DNA from: Bifidobacterium myosotis
GTDB lineage: Bacteria; Actinomycetota; Actinomycetes; Actinomycetales; Bifidobacteriaceae
Assembly: GCF_002259745.1 (NCBI RefSeq)
Contig: NZ_MWWW01000002.1
Span: forward strand, 217,768 to 281,767
Length of the DNA stretch: 64,000 bases
Direction: 5' to 3'
The position numbers and the translations under genes are program-made. The notes under the pieces are model-generated. The model was given only the letters and a program-made list of their open reading frames with translations. It was not told the origin of the DNA and searched no databases. Of the stretch, positions 36,487 to 45,827 are shown piece after piece (the stretch's first letter is position 1; each line of letters begins with the position of its first letter).

Positions 36487-38028
36487 TCAGTGTCCCCTCG
36501 AACGGGTACGCCCAAGCGGAAGCTTGGCAAGCAGCGACCGGCGCTCTTGGGCGGTGAACACGATAAGCGCGTTAACGCCCATAGTGACGATGGAGCAGAC
36601 GATGCCCGCGATAATCAGCGGAATCCACCCATGAACGTCAAACACGGTACGGTACAGCAGGCACGCCGCCACCATGGTGACCGTGCACATCGAGCCCAAG
36701 CCGATGGCCTTATAGAACGTATGCCAGGGAAGTTTCAGGCATCGTGCCGCATAGATGGGCTGGAACCCGACGTAATAGAACAGCTGTGTCGTCATGCCGA
36801 CGGTCGGGACCGTCCACATGCCCAGATTGGTGAACTTGAGGAGGAGCACCACCGACGTTAGGTTGATGATGCCGACGCCAAGCAGGACCAATGCCGGGAC
36901 CCGGAGCTTGTTGGTGGTGATGTACACGTTGGTGATGACGGTGATGATGCCGGAGGCGATCAGCGGGAACAAGGTCAGCAAGGACAGCGACTGCAGCAGA
37001 TGGTTGTCCTGCGTGGGTACCCATGCCTCATAGAACGCGCCGCCGAACACCATCAGGAATCCGATGGGAATCGTGACGAGGAAGCCCATGACACGGACGG
37101 AGAACAGCACCTCGCGGAGTAGCTCGTCTTTCTTTCCTTGTGCGTAGAGGATGTTGATGTTCGGCACGAACACCTTCACCAGAATGGCGATGAGCTGGTT
37201 CAGGAAGTTCGGAATCGTCTTGACCAGCGCGTAGATACCGCTGAACGCGGCACCGAGGAACAGGTTGGTGATGAGGATGTCCAATGTGTTCAGCAACGTG
37301 GTGCTCAGACTGTTGACCGAATTCCAGATTCCGGACGACAGCAGTTTTTTCACGGAGCCGAAGCGGAAATTGCGGATGCTGATTGGTATCTCCGGCATCA
37401 GCTTGCGTTTGTAGTACAGATTCGCCGCGCAATTGTACATGATGACAACCATCATCGTTCCGGTGATGAAATAAATCTTGGCCGGTAGCAGGACGAACAG
37501 GGCGATGAGGAGCGTCGCTCGGATGATATTGCCTTCGATATTGCGACGGGCCTCAAGGTCGAGGCGGTTCTTGACGTAATAGGTACAGCCGAACGAAGCG
37601 AACACCAGATTGATCAGGGTGCCGAGGAAGGCGAACGCGAAGGCCAGCTGCACATCGACAATGAGACGCGCGGGAATGCTGAGGACATCGGAGGCGAAGA
37701 TGACGATGGCTCCGAAAGGAATGGACAGTATGACTGCCAGAACAGTATCGGTGACCAGAGCGGAGTTGAAGTACTTTGTGGCCGCATCGTCGTTCCCCTT
37801 CGCATCTTCCATGAGCACGAAGCGGGCGACCATCGAGTCAAAGGCCGCTGTGATGATGCTGGCAAATCCCGCGATGTTGAAGGAGAGCGTCACAAAGCCG
37901 TAGGCCTCACTGCCGAGCTGTTTGACGATATACGGTGTGAGGAAAAAGTTGACGCCGAACTGGACGCAGAATGCGACCATGTTGGCAATCATGTTGATCG
38001 CAAGCTGTTTCTTGGTGGCTTTAGCCAT
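36487..38028 (-). CDS. Wzx-type polysaccharide flippase
   Basis: A 513-residue integral membrane protein with about 14 predicted helices, starting AKATKKQLAINMIANMVAFC and NFFLTPYIVKQLGSEAYGF, typical of MATE/MOP-superfamily flippases. It should move the undecaprenyl-linked repeat unit to the outer face for Wzy. GAGGTACTTCCA lies before the chosen ATG at 38028; the frame stays open upstream without a ribosome binding site. It is the only reverse-strand gene in the cluster, so it has its own promoter in the short region shared with the phase-variable transferase. Confidence 0.92.
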   Translation of the reverse strand: MAKATKKQLAINMIANMVAFCVQFGVNFFLTPYIVKQLGSEAYGFVTLSFNIAGFASIITAAFDSMVARFVLMEDAKGNDDAATKYFNSALVTDTVLAVILSIPFGAIVIFASDVLSIPARLIVDVQLAFAFAFLGTLINLVFASFGCTYYVKNRLDLEARRNIEGNIIRATLLIALFVLLPAKIYFITGTMMVVIMYNCAANLYYKRKLMPEIPISIRNFRFGSVKKLLSSGIWNSVNSLSTTLLNTLDILITNLFLGAAFSGIYALVKTIPNFLNQLIAILVKVFVPNINILYAQGKKDELLREVLFSVRVMGFLVTIPIGFLMVFGGAFYEAWVPTQDNHLLQSLSLLTLFPLIASGIITVITNVYITTNKLRVPALVLLGVGIINLTSVVLLLKFTNLGMWTVPTVGMTTQLFYYVGFQPIYAARCLKLPWHTFYKAIGLGSMCTVTMVAACLLYRTVFDVHGWIPLIIAGIVCSIVTMGVNALIVFTAQERRSLLAKLPLGRTRSRGH

Positions 38029-38201
38029 TGGAAGTACCTCATGGAGCATGACCTTCACGATGTGCAGGACTCCGATGGTCTGTGGCATCAATAGGGGAGC
38101 ATGCGTTCATGAAGCCGTATTATGTCTGAAAGGGAGTGTACCCTAACCGTAGGATGATTTCAGTCTCGCATGTGGATGGAAGCTGCAAGAGGAAGTTTGA
38201 G

Positions 38202-39190
38202 ATGTCGGTCCCCCCCCCTGTCTCTGGGTCGTAATTCCTTGTTATAACGAAGAACAAGTACTGCCGCGTACGTCACCGTTGTTTCTCGGCAAGCTTGACG
38301 AATTAGCTGCCAGTGGTGCTATAGCGCAGAATTCACGCATTCTTTTCGTGGACGACGGCTCGGTCGATCACACGTGGGAAATCATCGCCGAACTCAACAA
38401 AACTGACGAACGTTACCAAGGCATCCGGCAATCCCGCAACCGGGGCCATCAGAATGCAGTGCTTGCGGGACTTATGGAAGCACGGCACCATGCTGACATC
38501 ACAATCAGCATCGATTGCGACGGGCAAGACGACATCGACGCCATGGGGCGCATGGTGGATAAGTATCGCCAAGGATTCGACATCGTCTACGGGGTTCGTT
38601 CCAGTCGGGACACAGACACGTTCTTCAAACGATTCACTGCGGAATCCTTCTATAAACTGTTGAATGCGTTTGGGGCGGAAGTCATCTACAATCACGCCGA
38701 CTACCGGCTTACTTCCAAGCGCGTGCTTGACGCATTCGCTGACTATCACGAAGTCAATCTGTTTCTGCGCGGGTTGTTCCCTCTTGTGGGATTCTCGCAT
38801 ACCACCGTGGAATACGAGAGACACGAGCGTCTGGCGGGAAAGTCTCATTATCCACTTAACAAGATGCTGTCACTTGCGTTCAACGGCATTACCAGCCTGA
38901 GTATCAAACCCATACGACTGATAACAGGGTTCGGAGCCTCGGTCAGTCTCGTTAGCTTCATCGCTGTGATCTGGGCCGTTGTAATGGCGCTTGCAGGCAA
39001 CACAGTGTCGGGCTGGGCCTCCATAACTTCCATCATCTGTTTCCTGGCGGGCGTTCAACTGCTCAGCCTTGGCATCATCGGCGAATACATAGGCAAGATT
39101 TATCTCGAAACTAAGCATCGGCCACGCTACATCATCGCGGGCACCACTTTGAGGAGATGCGTTTTGCTTTCCACTCAAGAAGACCTATGA
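38202..39190 (+). CDS. GtrB-like GT2 glycosyltransferase, out of frame at a poly-C tract (likely phase-variable)
   Basis: The frame open from ATG 38202 (AGAGGAAG 6 bases upstream) reads MSVPPPVSGS and stops at 38232. A run of nine C lies at 38210-38218. With ten or seven C the same ATG would continue as VVIPCYNEEQVLP and on through ILFVDDGSVDHTW, IDCDGQDDIDAM and two C-terminal transmembrane helices: a ~330-residue bactoprenol sugar transferase. Without slippage the only open part starts at TTG 38279 and lacks the first nucleotide-binding strand. The 3' end overlaps the next gene by 4 bases (ATGA). A sequencing error in the C run is the alternative. Confidence 0.85.
38210..38218. repeat. Poly(C)9 homopolymer tract, candidate slippage site
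   Basis: Nine consecutive C directly after codon 3 of the GtrB-like gene. Gain of one C, or loss of two, restores the reading frame. Mononucleotide tracts in this position are the classical basis of phase variation of surface glycosyltransferases. Confidence 0.75.
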
Positions 39191-40962
39191 ACCAGCAATT
39201 CATAAATCGAGAAAATGTCATGGTAGAAAAGACCCAGATGAAAAGTCGCGGCAGTCATGGAACAGCATTATCCGAATCCATCGGCAGGCGGGCGTCGATT
39301 ATTCTATTTGCATTCATTACCGGAGTGTTTGTTTGGTGGCTGTACTGTGCGGTATCGTACTTTGGCAGCATCATACCAGCTGATGAGATTTCCATTAAGG
39401 CGAATTCTGATGATCCCGTCATTGAACAACACAGAATACTGACTGGTCCTGGCGCTGTTACGATTGCGATATGTGTTGCAATCGCAACGGCATTGTTGTT
39501 TTCAGCGCGTTTCAGGGCAAGAGTCGTTTCGTGGATTCGATTTCTTGCCAATCACCGAAGAATTGTCTTCATTGCGATGCTGTGTTGGCAGATGGTCATT
39601 CTTGCCTGTTTCATTCCTGCTCATTTGCGATATGATGCACGCGCCGCACAGACGAGTTCAATTAACGCAGTGCTGACTCCGGGTGTTTTTGATAATTACT
39701 TATCTACATATCCCAATAATGCTTTTTTGTATTTGATTGAGTATATTCCAACGCGAATACTCTATCTACTTTCTGGTCCGATACTTATAGAGAATAAGCT
39801 ACGTGCAGTGACAATTATTGTCTTTTGTATGCAGTTGATTAACATTGTGATAGTTGACACTTCGATTCTCTTTCTGGAGAAAACGATTCGGCCAATCTCC
39901 GAACGGGCATCTCGTTATGCATATTTGTTTATGGCTCTTTTACTGGGATGTTCTACATGGATTATATGCCCCTATACTGATACTTTCAGCCTTCCCTTAT
40001 CAATTTGGATGATATCTCTGATGGTAAAAGTATTTAACAAATCAAAGGAGAGGCATATTGATGCATGGCGAATCAAGGAGATTGTTGGTTTTGTGGCGCA
40101 TTTCTTGTTGATTGGCGTTTCAACATCTCTTGCGTACGCGATGAAACCGTCGTCCGTCATCCCTCTAATTGCCTTTGTGATTGTGTGGTTCGTTCTTTGC
40201 CTTGGCAAAAGTATTCTCACGAAATTTATTCCTTCAATATTGGCAATCATCATTGGGTTTGGTATTGTAGCCATGCCTTTGCAAGTTGCTGAACATACTG
40301 TTTTTAATTACGATTCAAGTCGCTCCGTGCCAATGACGCATTACCTTATGATGGGTATGAAAGACCATGGGCGATACAATGAAGCAGACTATCGGGCGAC
40401 TGTTGCTCGGCCGACCATAGAAGAGAAAGAGCAGTATAATCTGTCCGTCATCGGTCAGCGTCTTGAGGATTTCGGTCCTATAGGATATTTTAGTTTTCTT
40501 CTTAAAAAGAGCTACTACAATTCAGCTGACGGTTCATTTGGTGATAATTCTTATCTGACTGTCTTGAACGGGCAAAAAGGTACCGGATGGGTAGCGGTAG
40601 GGGAAAAGAACCCAATTCATAGCCATAACATTGTGCCTTTTGTATGGGTGCAGGATTTCCTTGCAGACGGAGAAGACGCCCATCAAATATATGAAATAAT
40701 TATGCAAGCAATTTATATTCTGCTTGTACTGGGTATGCTGTTGTTTTCTGTTAGATTGTATCTCGCGAAAGCAAAATTATCTGATATTGCTTTGGAGGCG
40801 TGGATTGCGCTCTCGCTTTTGGGCGGTTACGCGTTCTTGCTGATTTTTGAAGGAGGCCGGACCCGTTACCTTTTGCAATTCTTGCCGCTTATGCTCTTCA
40901 TCAGCGCGCTGGGATGGGGCCGTAGATCGCAATTGAAATCGTGCCTACGCTTCGGAGAATAG
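39187..40962 (+). CDS. GT-C-like multi-spanning membrane glycosyltransferase
   Basis: A 591-residue protein with about 12-13 predicted transmembrane helices. The first outer loop holds DARAAQTSSINAVLTPG and LSTYPNNAFLYLIEYIPTRI, where YPNN is characteristic of GT-C enzymes that use polyprenyl-phosphate sugars. The upstream GtrB-like transferase makes exactly such donors, and the two genes overlap by ATGA, so they probably form a GtrB/GtrC-type side-chain system. Start choice: ATG 39187 (AAGAAGACCT just before it) or ATG 39220. Composition is AT-rich compared with core genes. Confidence 0.78.
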   Translation: MNQQFINRENVMVEKTQMKSRGSHGTALSESIGRRASIILFAFITGVFVWWLYCAVSYFGSIIPADEISIKANSDDPVIEQHRILTGPGAVTIAICVAIATALLFSARFRARVVSWIRFLANHRRIVFIAMLCWQMVILACFIPAHLRYDARAAQTSSINAVLTPGVFDNYLSTYPNNAFLYLIEYIPTRILYLLSGPILIENKLRAVTIIVFCMQLINIVIVDTSILFLEKTIRPISERASRYAYLFMALLLGCSTWIICPYTDTFSLPLSIWMISLMVKVFNKSKERHIDAWRIKEIVGFVAHFLLIGVSTSLAYAMKPSSVIPLIAFVIVWFVLCLGKSILTKFIPSILAIIIGFGIVAMPLQVAEHTVFNYDSSRSVPMTHYLMMGMKDHGRYNEADYRATVARPTIEEKEQYNLSVIGQRLEDFGPIGYFSFLLKKSYYNSADGSFGDNSYLTVLNGQKGTGWVAVGEKNPIHSHNIVPFVWVQDFLADGEDAHQIYEIIMQAIYILLVLGMLLFSVRLYLAKAKLSDIALEAWIALSLLGGYAFLLIFEGGRTRYLLQFLPLMLFISALGWGRRSQLKSCLRFGE

Positions 40963-41223
40963 ATATGCGTAGTTGTATTGCTCTCGCTGATGGAGGGTTA
41001 TAGCTTATCGGGCGAAGAACTGTAGATGGGGAGATGGGCTACTAGGTAGTCGCCGCATGCGGATTGATTCGCAGTGAGGTCGTCATGTGTGCGGTGTTTG
41101 CGTGAACCCTCACGTATGGCATTACCGGCGGCCATGCCTGAGGGTTCAGCAACATCATGCCTGTATGCCGTTTTTTTGCGTCGCTCCGGCGGAAACTGGC
41201 AGGGCGGGCATGCCTCTAACCTA

Positions 41224-43668
41224 CTATCGAGATAGCTCGTTGAGCCGCGTTCTCAAAGCGGTGGCTTGCATTTGAATGCTAGAAAAGAATTTGAATGCAT
41301 TGTTTATGCTGGTCATGATTGGTGTTAATGGTCTTATGAGATTCCCCAAGGCGGTGATCATAGAAGCTGTATGCTGAATATCGTCTGAAATAGTAAAGGA
41401 ATTAATTAATTGATCAAGATTATTAATTAATCCATTAATTTGCTGATTGCGTAATGCTCCAGCAGGCATATATGTAACTTGGTCTATATATTGTTGCAAT
41501 GCTATATAATAGTTGCTCCAAATATTTGAAAGATGTGCTGTACTTTCGTTAAGGCTGCTTACATCGTTTTCCGATGCATCGACAATTTGGTTACTCCATG
41601 TTATCAAACGTGTAGCTGAAGCATTCTGTGGTGCGGGATTCTCGCTGAATCGTTTGATGATATTGCTTATTGATTTAGTAAAAATAACCATTTCTTCATC
41701 AAGGCTGTCAGCTGATTTATCGGCTTCTGCCATCAATGAAAGAAAATCATTTGTCCTGTTATCAATAGAACTGGTGTTGGATGATAAGTGAATGCGAGCA
41801 TTCGTAGCTTGATCAATTTGGTTGTTCTGTTCGTCTATGACATCCTTGAGTTTCGAGGCGATTTCAGCCATTCGCTTTTTGTAGGAAGGAGTGTTAGATG
41901 GTTCAAAGGTTAAATCCTCGACAGAAATGAATTGTTTATCGTGAATAATGTCTAGTACGGGGTCATTTCCGCTGTTTGGTATTGCGTCGATGTTTTGCCA
42001 AATCATGGAGAGAATTTTGTTGCCGCTGTGTTGTCCACTGCGTGCATTGAATTCAAGTAATTCCTGACGACATGGATTGCTCCCTAGATATTGAGGGGTC
42101 ACAGCCGCTAAAAGGATATTCGCTTTAGATATGTTGTGGTCGAGCACTTGACGCCATTCGGCTCCCCAATGAATATCAGTATCCGCGAATAGGTGAAGTT
42201 CTCTGCCGGTTTGGAACCTATATGCGGTAACGAGGTTGCTGGCAAAATCAACAATTGCATTGTCGAGATAGTTGTTATCGTTATGACTATAGCTCAAGAA
42301 AATATTGGCGTCATAATCAGACTCGGATAAAGCTTCCATCTTGGTATTATTGGGTCTTTCTGATAACTTCGTATGTTCGAGTATATTGTCTGTGCTATAT
42401 GGATTTTGATTATGCGTGAACCCATCGCTGTCCCATAGTGCAGAAACAGGAATGGCCCACATGTCATTGGCAAATTTTTGAATATGCTGTCCGCAATATA
42501 CGACGTATCCACGCTTGAATCGCGAATCTTTCGCTCGTAGCTGGGAAAGCCCTGCAAAATCAGTGCGATCAACGTTGCTGTTTGATTTGACTTCGATGCC
42601 AATAAGTTCATTGTCTCTGACCAGAACGAGATCAACCTCTTTTGGCTTTGATCCGCTTTCTCGCCAGTAGAATGCATCCGGACGTTTGTCTGACCATTGC
42701 GCTTCCGGAACTATCTGATTAACGACATAGGATTCGAATATTTGTCCGAACAGCACTCGATCTTGATCAGGGTTTTTCCCACTACGTCGAAAAGTTGCGA
42801 TTGAGAATGAAGTATCCAGAGGATGCACCTTGGATCGTGCCAAAACCTGACGATTGGCTGTAGTCTTCAGATTTGGCAAAGTGCGAATAAGAAAGCGGCT
42901 GACAAAAATACTGACGTATCGTTCGACAGTCCTTGCATCAATATGTACCAGGTCCGCGGTTCGTTTGAGATTGAGAATGCCTCCGGGTGTTGCCAGTAAC
43001 TCCTGCAGAACAGACGTGGCTATTGACTTGTCGAGATGTTCGTCGGGAAGAACGGTATCGCCGAGGACGTTATCGATGTCGTCTTGGATTGCGAGTCTCC
43101 GTTCCGCAGGGGTCATAAACGCGTTGGATGCAATGTAAGAAGGAAAACCTCCGGTCTCCATGTATCGCGTGATATCGGATGTTGATGTTGCGGAACGATA
43201 ATCTGAGTTCGGTGTATAGCTCCATAACTTATCAACAATGCTCACAGCCGCATTGCCATAATACTCATGGCGGGTAAGCGGATTGAGAAGGAAACGTCTT
43301 GATCTGCGGGTCAGTGGATCTTGACCGTCGAGTCCGTTGCGCGTTATGGAAGCGGAACCGGTGAGTACAAATTGTGTTGCTGTGTCTGTAGTCTTGTCCA
43401 CTATTCCCTTGATGGCGAGTGGAAGTCCTAGGATACGCTGAGCTTCGTCAATAATCGTGCCGGAGGGGAGCGACTCGAGCCAATCTTGCAAATGGGATTT
43501 GGCGTATCGATACGTGCTTTCGTCTGCGAGCGATTCATAGTGGTAATCCGGCAATTCCCGCTGAACGAGCATTGTCTTGCCGACTGCGCGGGCGCCTTCA
43601 AGCACTAGGACCTTTGCCTTCGTGTTTTTGAGCGTCTGGGCCAACGGGCGAGATATATACTTGACCAT
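41224..43668 (-). CDS. ATPase-DUF4143-TIR fusion protein, candidate defence effector
   Basis: An 814-residue multidomain protein. Residues ~15-130 are the AAA_14 ATPase, with Walker A GARAVGKT (25-32), Walker B TIIDEAQ (71-77) and LTGSAS (102-107). Residues ~165-415 are DUF4143, ending with the nuclease-like EVDLVLVRDNELIGIEVKSN. Residues ~452-590 are a TIR domain: DANIFLSYSHNDN, then LFADTDIHWGAEWRQ and SNPCRQELLEF, with Glu536 a candidate catalytic residue. The last ~210 residues are helical, without a known domain. TIR domains in bacterial defence cleave NAD+. No clear ribosome binding site precedes the ATG (alternative ATG at 43686). The gene is AT-rich. Confidence 0.85.
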   Translation of the reverse strand: MVKYISRPLAQTLKNTKAKVLVLEGARAVGKTMLVQRELPDYHYESLADESTYRYAKSHLQDWLESLPSGTIIDEAQRILGLPLAIKGIVDKTTDTATQFVLTGSASITRNGLDGQDPLTRRSRRFLLNPLTRHEYYGNAAVSIVDKLWSYTPNSDYRSATSTSDITRYMETGGFPSYIASNAFMTPAERRLAIQDDIDNVLGDTVLPDEHLDKSIATSVLQELLATPGGILNLKRTADLVHIDARTVERYVSIFVSRFLIRTLPNLKTTANRQVLARSKVHPLDTSFSIATFRRSGKNPDQDRVLFGQIFESYVVNQIVPEAQWSDKRPDAFYWRESGSKPKEVDLVLVRDNELIGIEVKSNSNVDRTDFAGLSQLRAKDSRFKRGYVVYCGQHIQKFANDMWAIPVSALWDSDGFTHNQNPYSTDNILEHTKLSERPNNTKMEALSESDYDANIFLSYSHNDNNYLDNAIVDFASNLVTAYRFQTGRELHLFADTDIHWGAEWRQVLDHNISKANILLAAVTPQYLGSNPCRQELLEFNARSGQHSGNKILSMIWQNIDAIPNSGNDPVLDIIHDKQFISVEDLTFEPSNTPSYKKRMAEIASKLKDVIDEQNNQIDQATNARIHLSSNTSSIDNRTNDFLSLMAEADKSADSLDEEMVIFTKSISNIIKRFSENPAPQNASATRLITWSNQIVDASENDVSSLNESTAHLSNIWSNYYIALQQYIDQVTYMPAGALRNQQINGLINNLDQLINSFTISDDIQHTASMITALGNLIRPLTPIMTSINNAFKFFSSIQMQATALRTRLNELSR

Positions 43669-43904
43669 AGATGAATAATATAACATCGCATTAAGAAAAA
43701 CAACATTAGATGCAGTAAAGAAACAACATTCAATGCACTGTGTTTTGTCAAACAGCGTTTTCTTGAAAGGCGGGTTTGGGCGGTGGCGCATGCTTATATG
43801 CAGCCAAACACAAGTGTATGCGGCCTGGCACAAGTGGCTCCGCCGCCCACTGCCGTATGGTGAGGGGCTTGGCTGGTCTGGCCGCTCTCCTCGTCGTGCT
43901 GGTG

Positions 43905-44624
43905 TCAGATATGATTTTGGAAGATAGCAGCGCAGAATGATGCTATATCTTCCGGGTTGGTGTTGAACCACTCGGTTCCGGGCGTGTCTGTGAGTTGTCT
44001 GCCTTGTAGTTTGAGCATGCCGTGAATTGTTGTTTCCAGCGTTGAGGCATCGTCGCATTTAATGGTGAGTGCGATGTGAGGGGGCTCGGGGAAGCAGGGT
44101 TGTGATTGTTCATAAAAGCGAGACAGGGAATCTGTGTCGGGGCATCCTATCCGGCATGGCCAATAGATTTTGCCGTTGCGCTGGGCCTTTTCTTTATACG
44201 CGTCAAAGTAGTACACGTATACGGTTGCACTGCCTTCTCCGATTGTTCGATTGCCATGCGCCGTATATGTTTTGGTGTGTGTGGGGCGTTCTGTGGTGCT
44301 GGATGGTGAAGGGTGGTCGTTGGTCTGTTGTGCTACATTCTGGTGCTCGAGGGTCCAATAGCCGTAGTTCACGTTAGTGAGGCCTTGGGGCTTGAGATAT
44401 GAAGCGGCTTTCTTGAAGACTCCGGGACCTGAAAAATGATCCAGTGATCCACCGTGATGTTGATGGTATTGACGGACTGCCTCAATTGCCTGTTCTCGTT
44501 TGAATCGCTTGCCGTCGAACAAGAGCAGGAGTATCTCGGCAAAGATTGATGGCTGCAAGGGAAGTCCGACATACTTGTATTTGCCGAAATCGTCCTGTAG
44601 ATTGCTGGCGCTCGGCCTGTCCAT
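43905..44624 (-). CDS. GIY-YIG (T5orf172/MUG113-like) domain protein
   Basis: A 239-residue protein. Residues ~20-90 resemble a winged-helix N-terminus (SIFAEILLLLFDGKRFKREQ; KKAASYLKPQGLTNVNYGYW). Residues ~132-225 show the pattern of the T5orf172/MUG113 branch of GIY-YIG: VYVYYF, CRIGCPDTDSLSRF, DASTLETTIHGML (Glu197, His201) and GTEWF (Glu218). Such domains are DNA nucleases or binding modules of phages and defence loci. AAGGAG 5 bases upstream sets ATG 44624. It lies upstream of and parallel to the TIR fusion gene, 236 bases away. Confidence 0.72.
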   Translation of the reverse strand: MDRPSASNLQDDFGKYKYVGLPLQPSIFAEILLLLFDGKRFKREQAIEAVRQYHQHHGGSLDHFSGPGVFKKAASYLKPQGLTNVNYGYWTLEHQNVAQQTNDHPSPSSTTERPTHTKTYTAHGNRTIGEGSATVYVYYFDAYKEKAQRNGKIYWPCRIGCPDTDSLSRFYEQSQPCFPEPPHIALTIKCDDASTLETTIHGMLKLQGRQLTDTPGTEWFNTNPEDIASFCAAIFQNHI

Positions 44625-44806
44625 GGCAACTCCTTCACTTTGATAAGCACCAGCATAGGATATAAAGGAGACTGAGGGCAACCAGAAGAGATATAAAGGT
44701 ACTTATGGATATAAGGGTGTAGATAGATTCTGGTTAATACTTTGCGCGTGTCGGAAGCGGATGAAAAACCACTTTAAGCGGCGACACGCAAGACGTTGCA
44801 ATGGAT

Positions 44807-44834
44807 TTGTGTTTTGCGGAAGAGTGTGTATGAT
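44807..44834 (+). promoter_or_regulatory. Possible promoter of the tRNA-Asn pair
   Basis: TTGTGT (44807-44812) and TATGAT (44829-44834) are spaced by 16 bases, 39 bases before the first tRNA. The -35 word is imperfect. Confidence 0.4.
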
Positions 44835-44873
44835 TTATGGCTTGTGCGCAAGTGCAATCTTGTGTGCAGATAT

Positions 44874-44946
<73 letters not shown>

Positions 44947-44993
44947 CTTCATTCCGGTAGGTCGGTTGACTTGCTGGACTGATAACTGAATAT

Positions 44994-45066
<73 letters not shown>

Positions 45067-45073
45067 CTTGGTA

Positions 45074-45101
45074 AGGCCTCGGATTATATCCGGGGCCTTT
45101 T
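45074..45101 (+). terminator. Rho-independent terminator after the tRNA-Asn pair
   Basis: AGGCCTCGG pairs with CCGGGGCCT around ATTATAT, followed directly by TTTTTGCG. Confidence 0.85.
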
Positions 45102-45140
45102 TGCGTTTGAGAAATGGCCAAGACATGGGCTATCCGTCTA

Positions 45141-45275
45141 TTGGCCTATCTCACCAATGATTGAGATTGAGTATTTCAGCCTCTATCTCCCTCAGGTCAG
45201 CTTCGCTGCCAACCTCCCACCCACTTCAAAAGGGGCGTGTCGCTCAGACAATTTGAATTTGCGAGATGGGCCACC
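45141..45275. repeat. MITE-like element, family 1 (copy f), beside the tRNA-Asn genes
   Basis: Left end TTGGCCTATCTCACCAATGA with TA outside (45139-45140); right end (reverse complement) GTGGCCCATCTCGCAAATTC. The interior has CCCTCAGGTCAGCTTCGCTG, the common core. Confidence 0.65.
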
Positions 45276-45350
45276 ATGCTATCGTGTGGCAACGTGGCTA
45301 TCCTGTGTGGCTAACAAGAGCCGCCGGCCGGCCCTAGCGTGCGGCGAAAC

Positions 45351-45460
45351 GGGACGAAACATAAGTCAGCGACGGGGTTATGCTACGTTTCGTCCCGTTT
45401 TGAGGTGATTAAGTGGGACGAAACGTAACACGGTCTCGTCGCTGACTTACGTTTCGTCCC
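45351..45460. repeat. Nested inverted repeats of GGGACGAAACRTAA
   Basis: Four copies: 45351-45364 (+), 45384-45396 (-), 45415-45428 (+) and 45447-45460 (-). Adjacent copies form two hairpins, and the outer copies with AAGTCAGCGACG/CGTCGCTGACTT form a larger one. Both orientations are equivalent, so it could be a bidirectional terminator, an operator array or a mobile repeat. Confidence 0.65.
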
Positions 45461-45611
45461 ATTTGATGCTGCAGGGGCGCTGTGTGCGGGTGGGGACGCC
45501 CAACGGAACATAAGTCCGGGGGCGGCTTCAGCATCCGGGGCTGTCGTGCAACCACCGGCGTACAGGTCTCGTTCCGGCCATCACCATGACCGTGCCGTTG
45601 CGCCAAAACAC

Positions 45612-45667
45612 ACGAGCCCGTTTCCGCCATGGGAATCATGGGAATTCCACAGCGAAAACGGGCTCGT
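45612..45667 (-). terminator. Hairpin after rpiA, probable terminator
   Basis: ACGAGCCCGTTT (45612-45623) pairs with AAACGGGCTCGT (45656-45667). Read from rpiA the stem is followed by GTGTTTTGG. It lies 160 bases beyond the rpiA stop. Confidence 0.55.
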
Positions 45668-45827
45668 AAGCCGTACGGGCGCGCGTTACGGGAACGCCGA
45701 ATCACCCGCAATCAATCATCGATTACCGGACTACCCTATCGGACACTATCGGACGCCCAGCAGCACGCGGCGATATCCTCGATATCCTTCACCCGGCGCC
45801 AGGCCTCCCACGCTCGGCAGCCGTCGA

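Noticed and set aside
38210..38218. Calling the GtrB-like gene a plain pseudogene
   Set aside because: The rest of the gene is intact and overlaps its partner gene, and the only lesion is at a slippage-prone tract; phase variation or a sequencing error explains it better.
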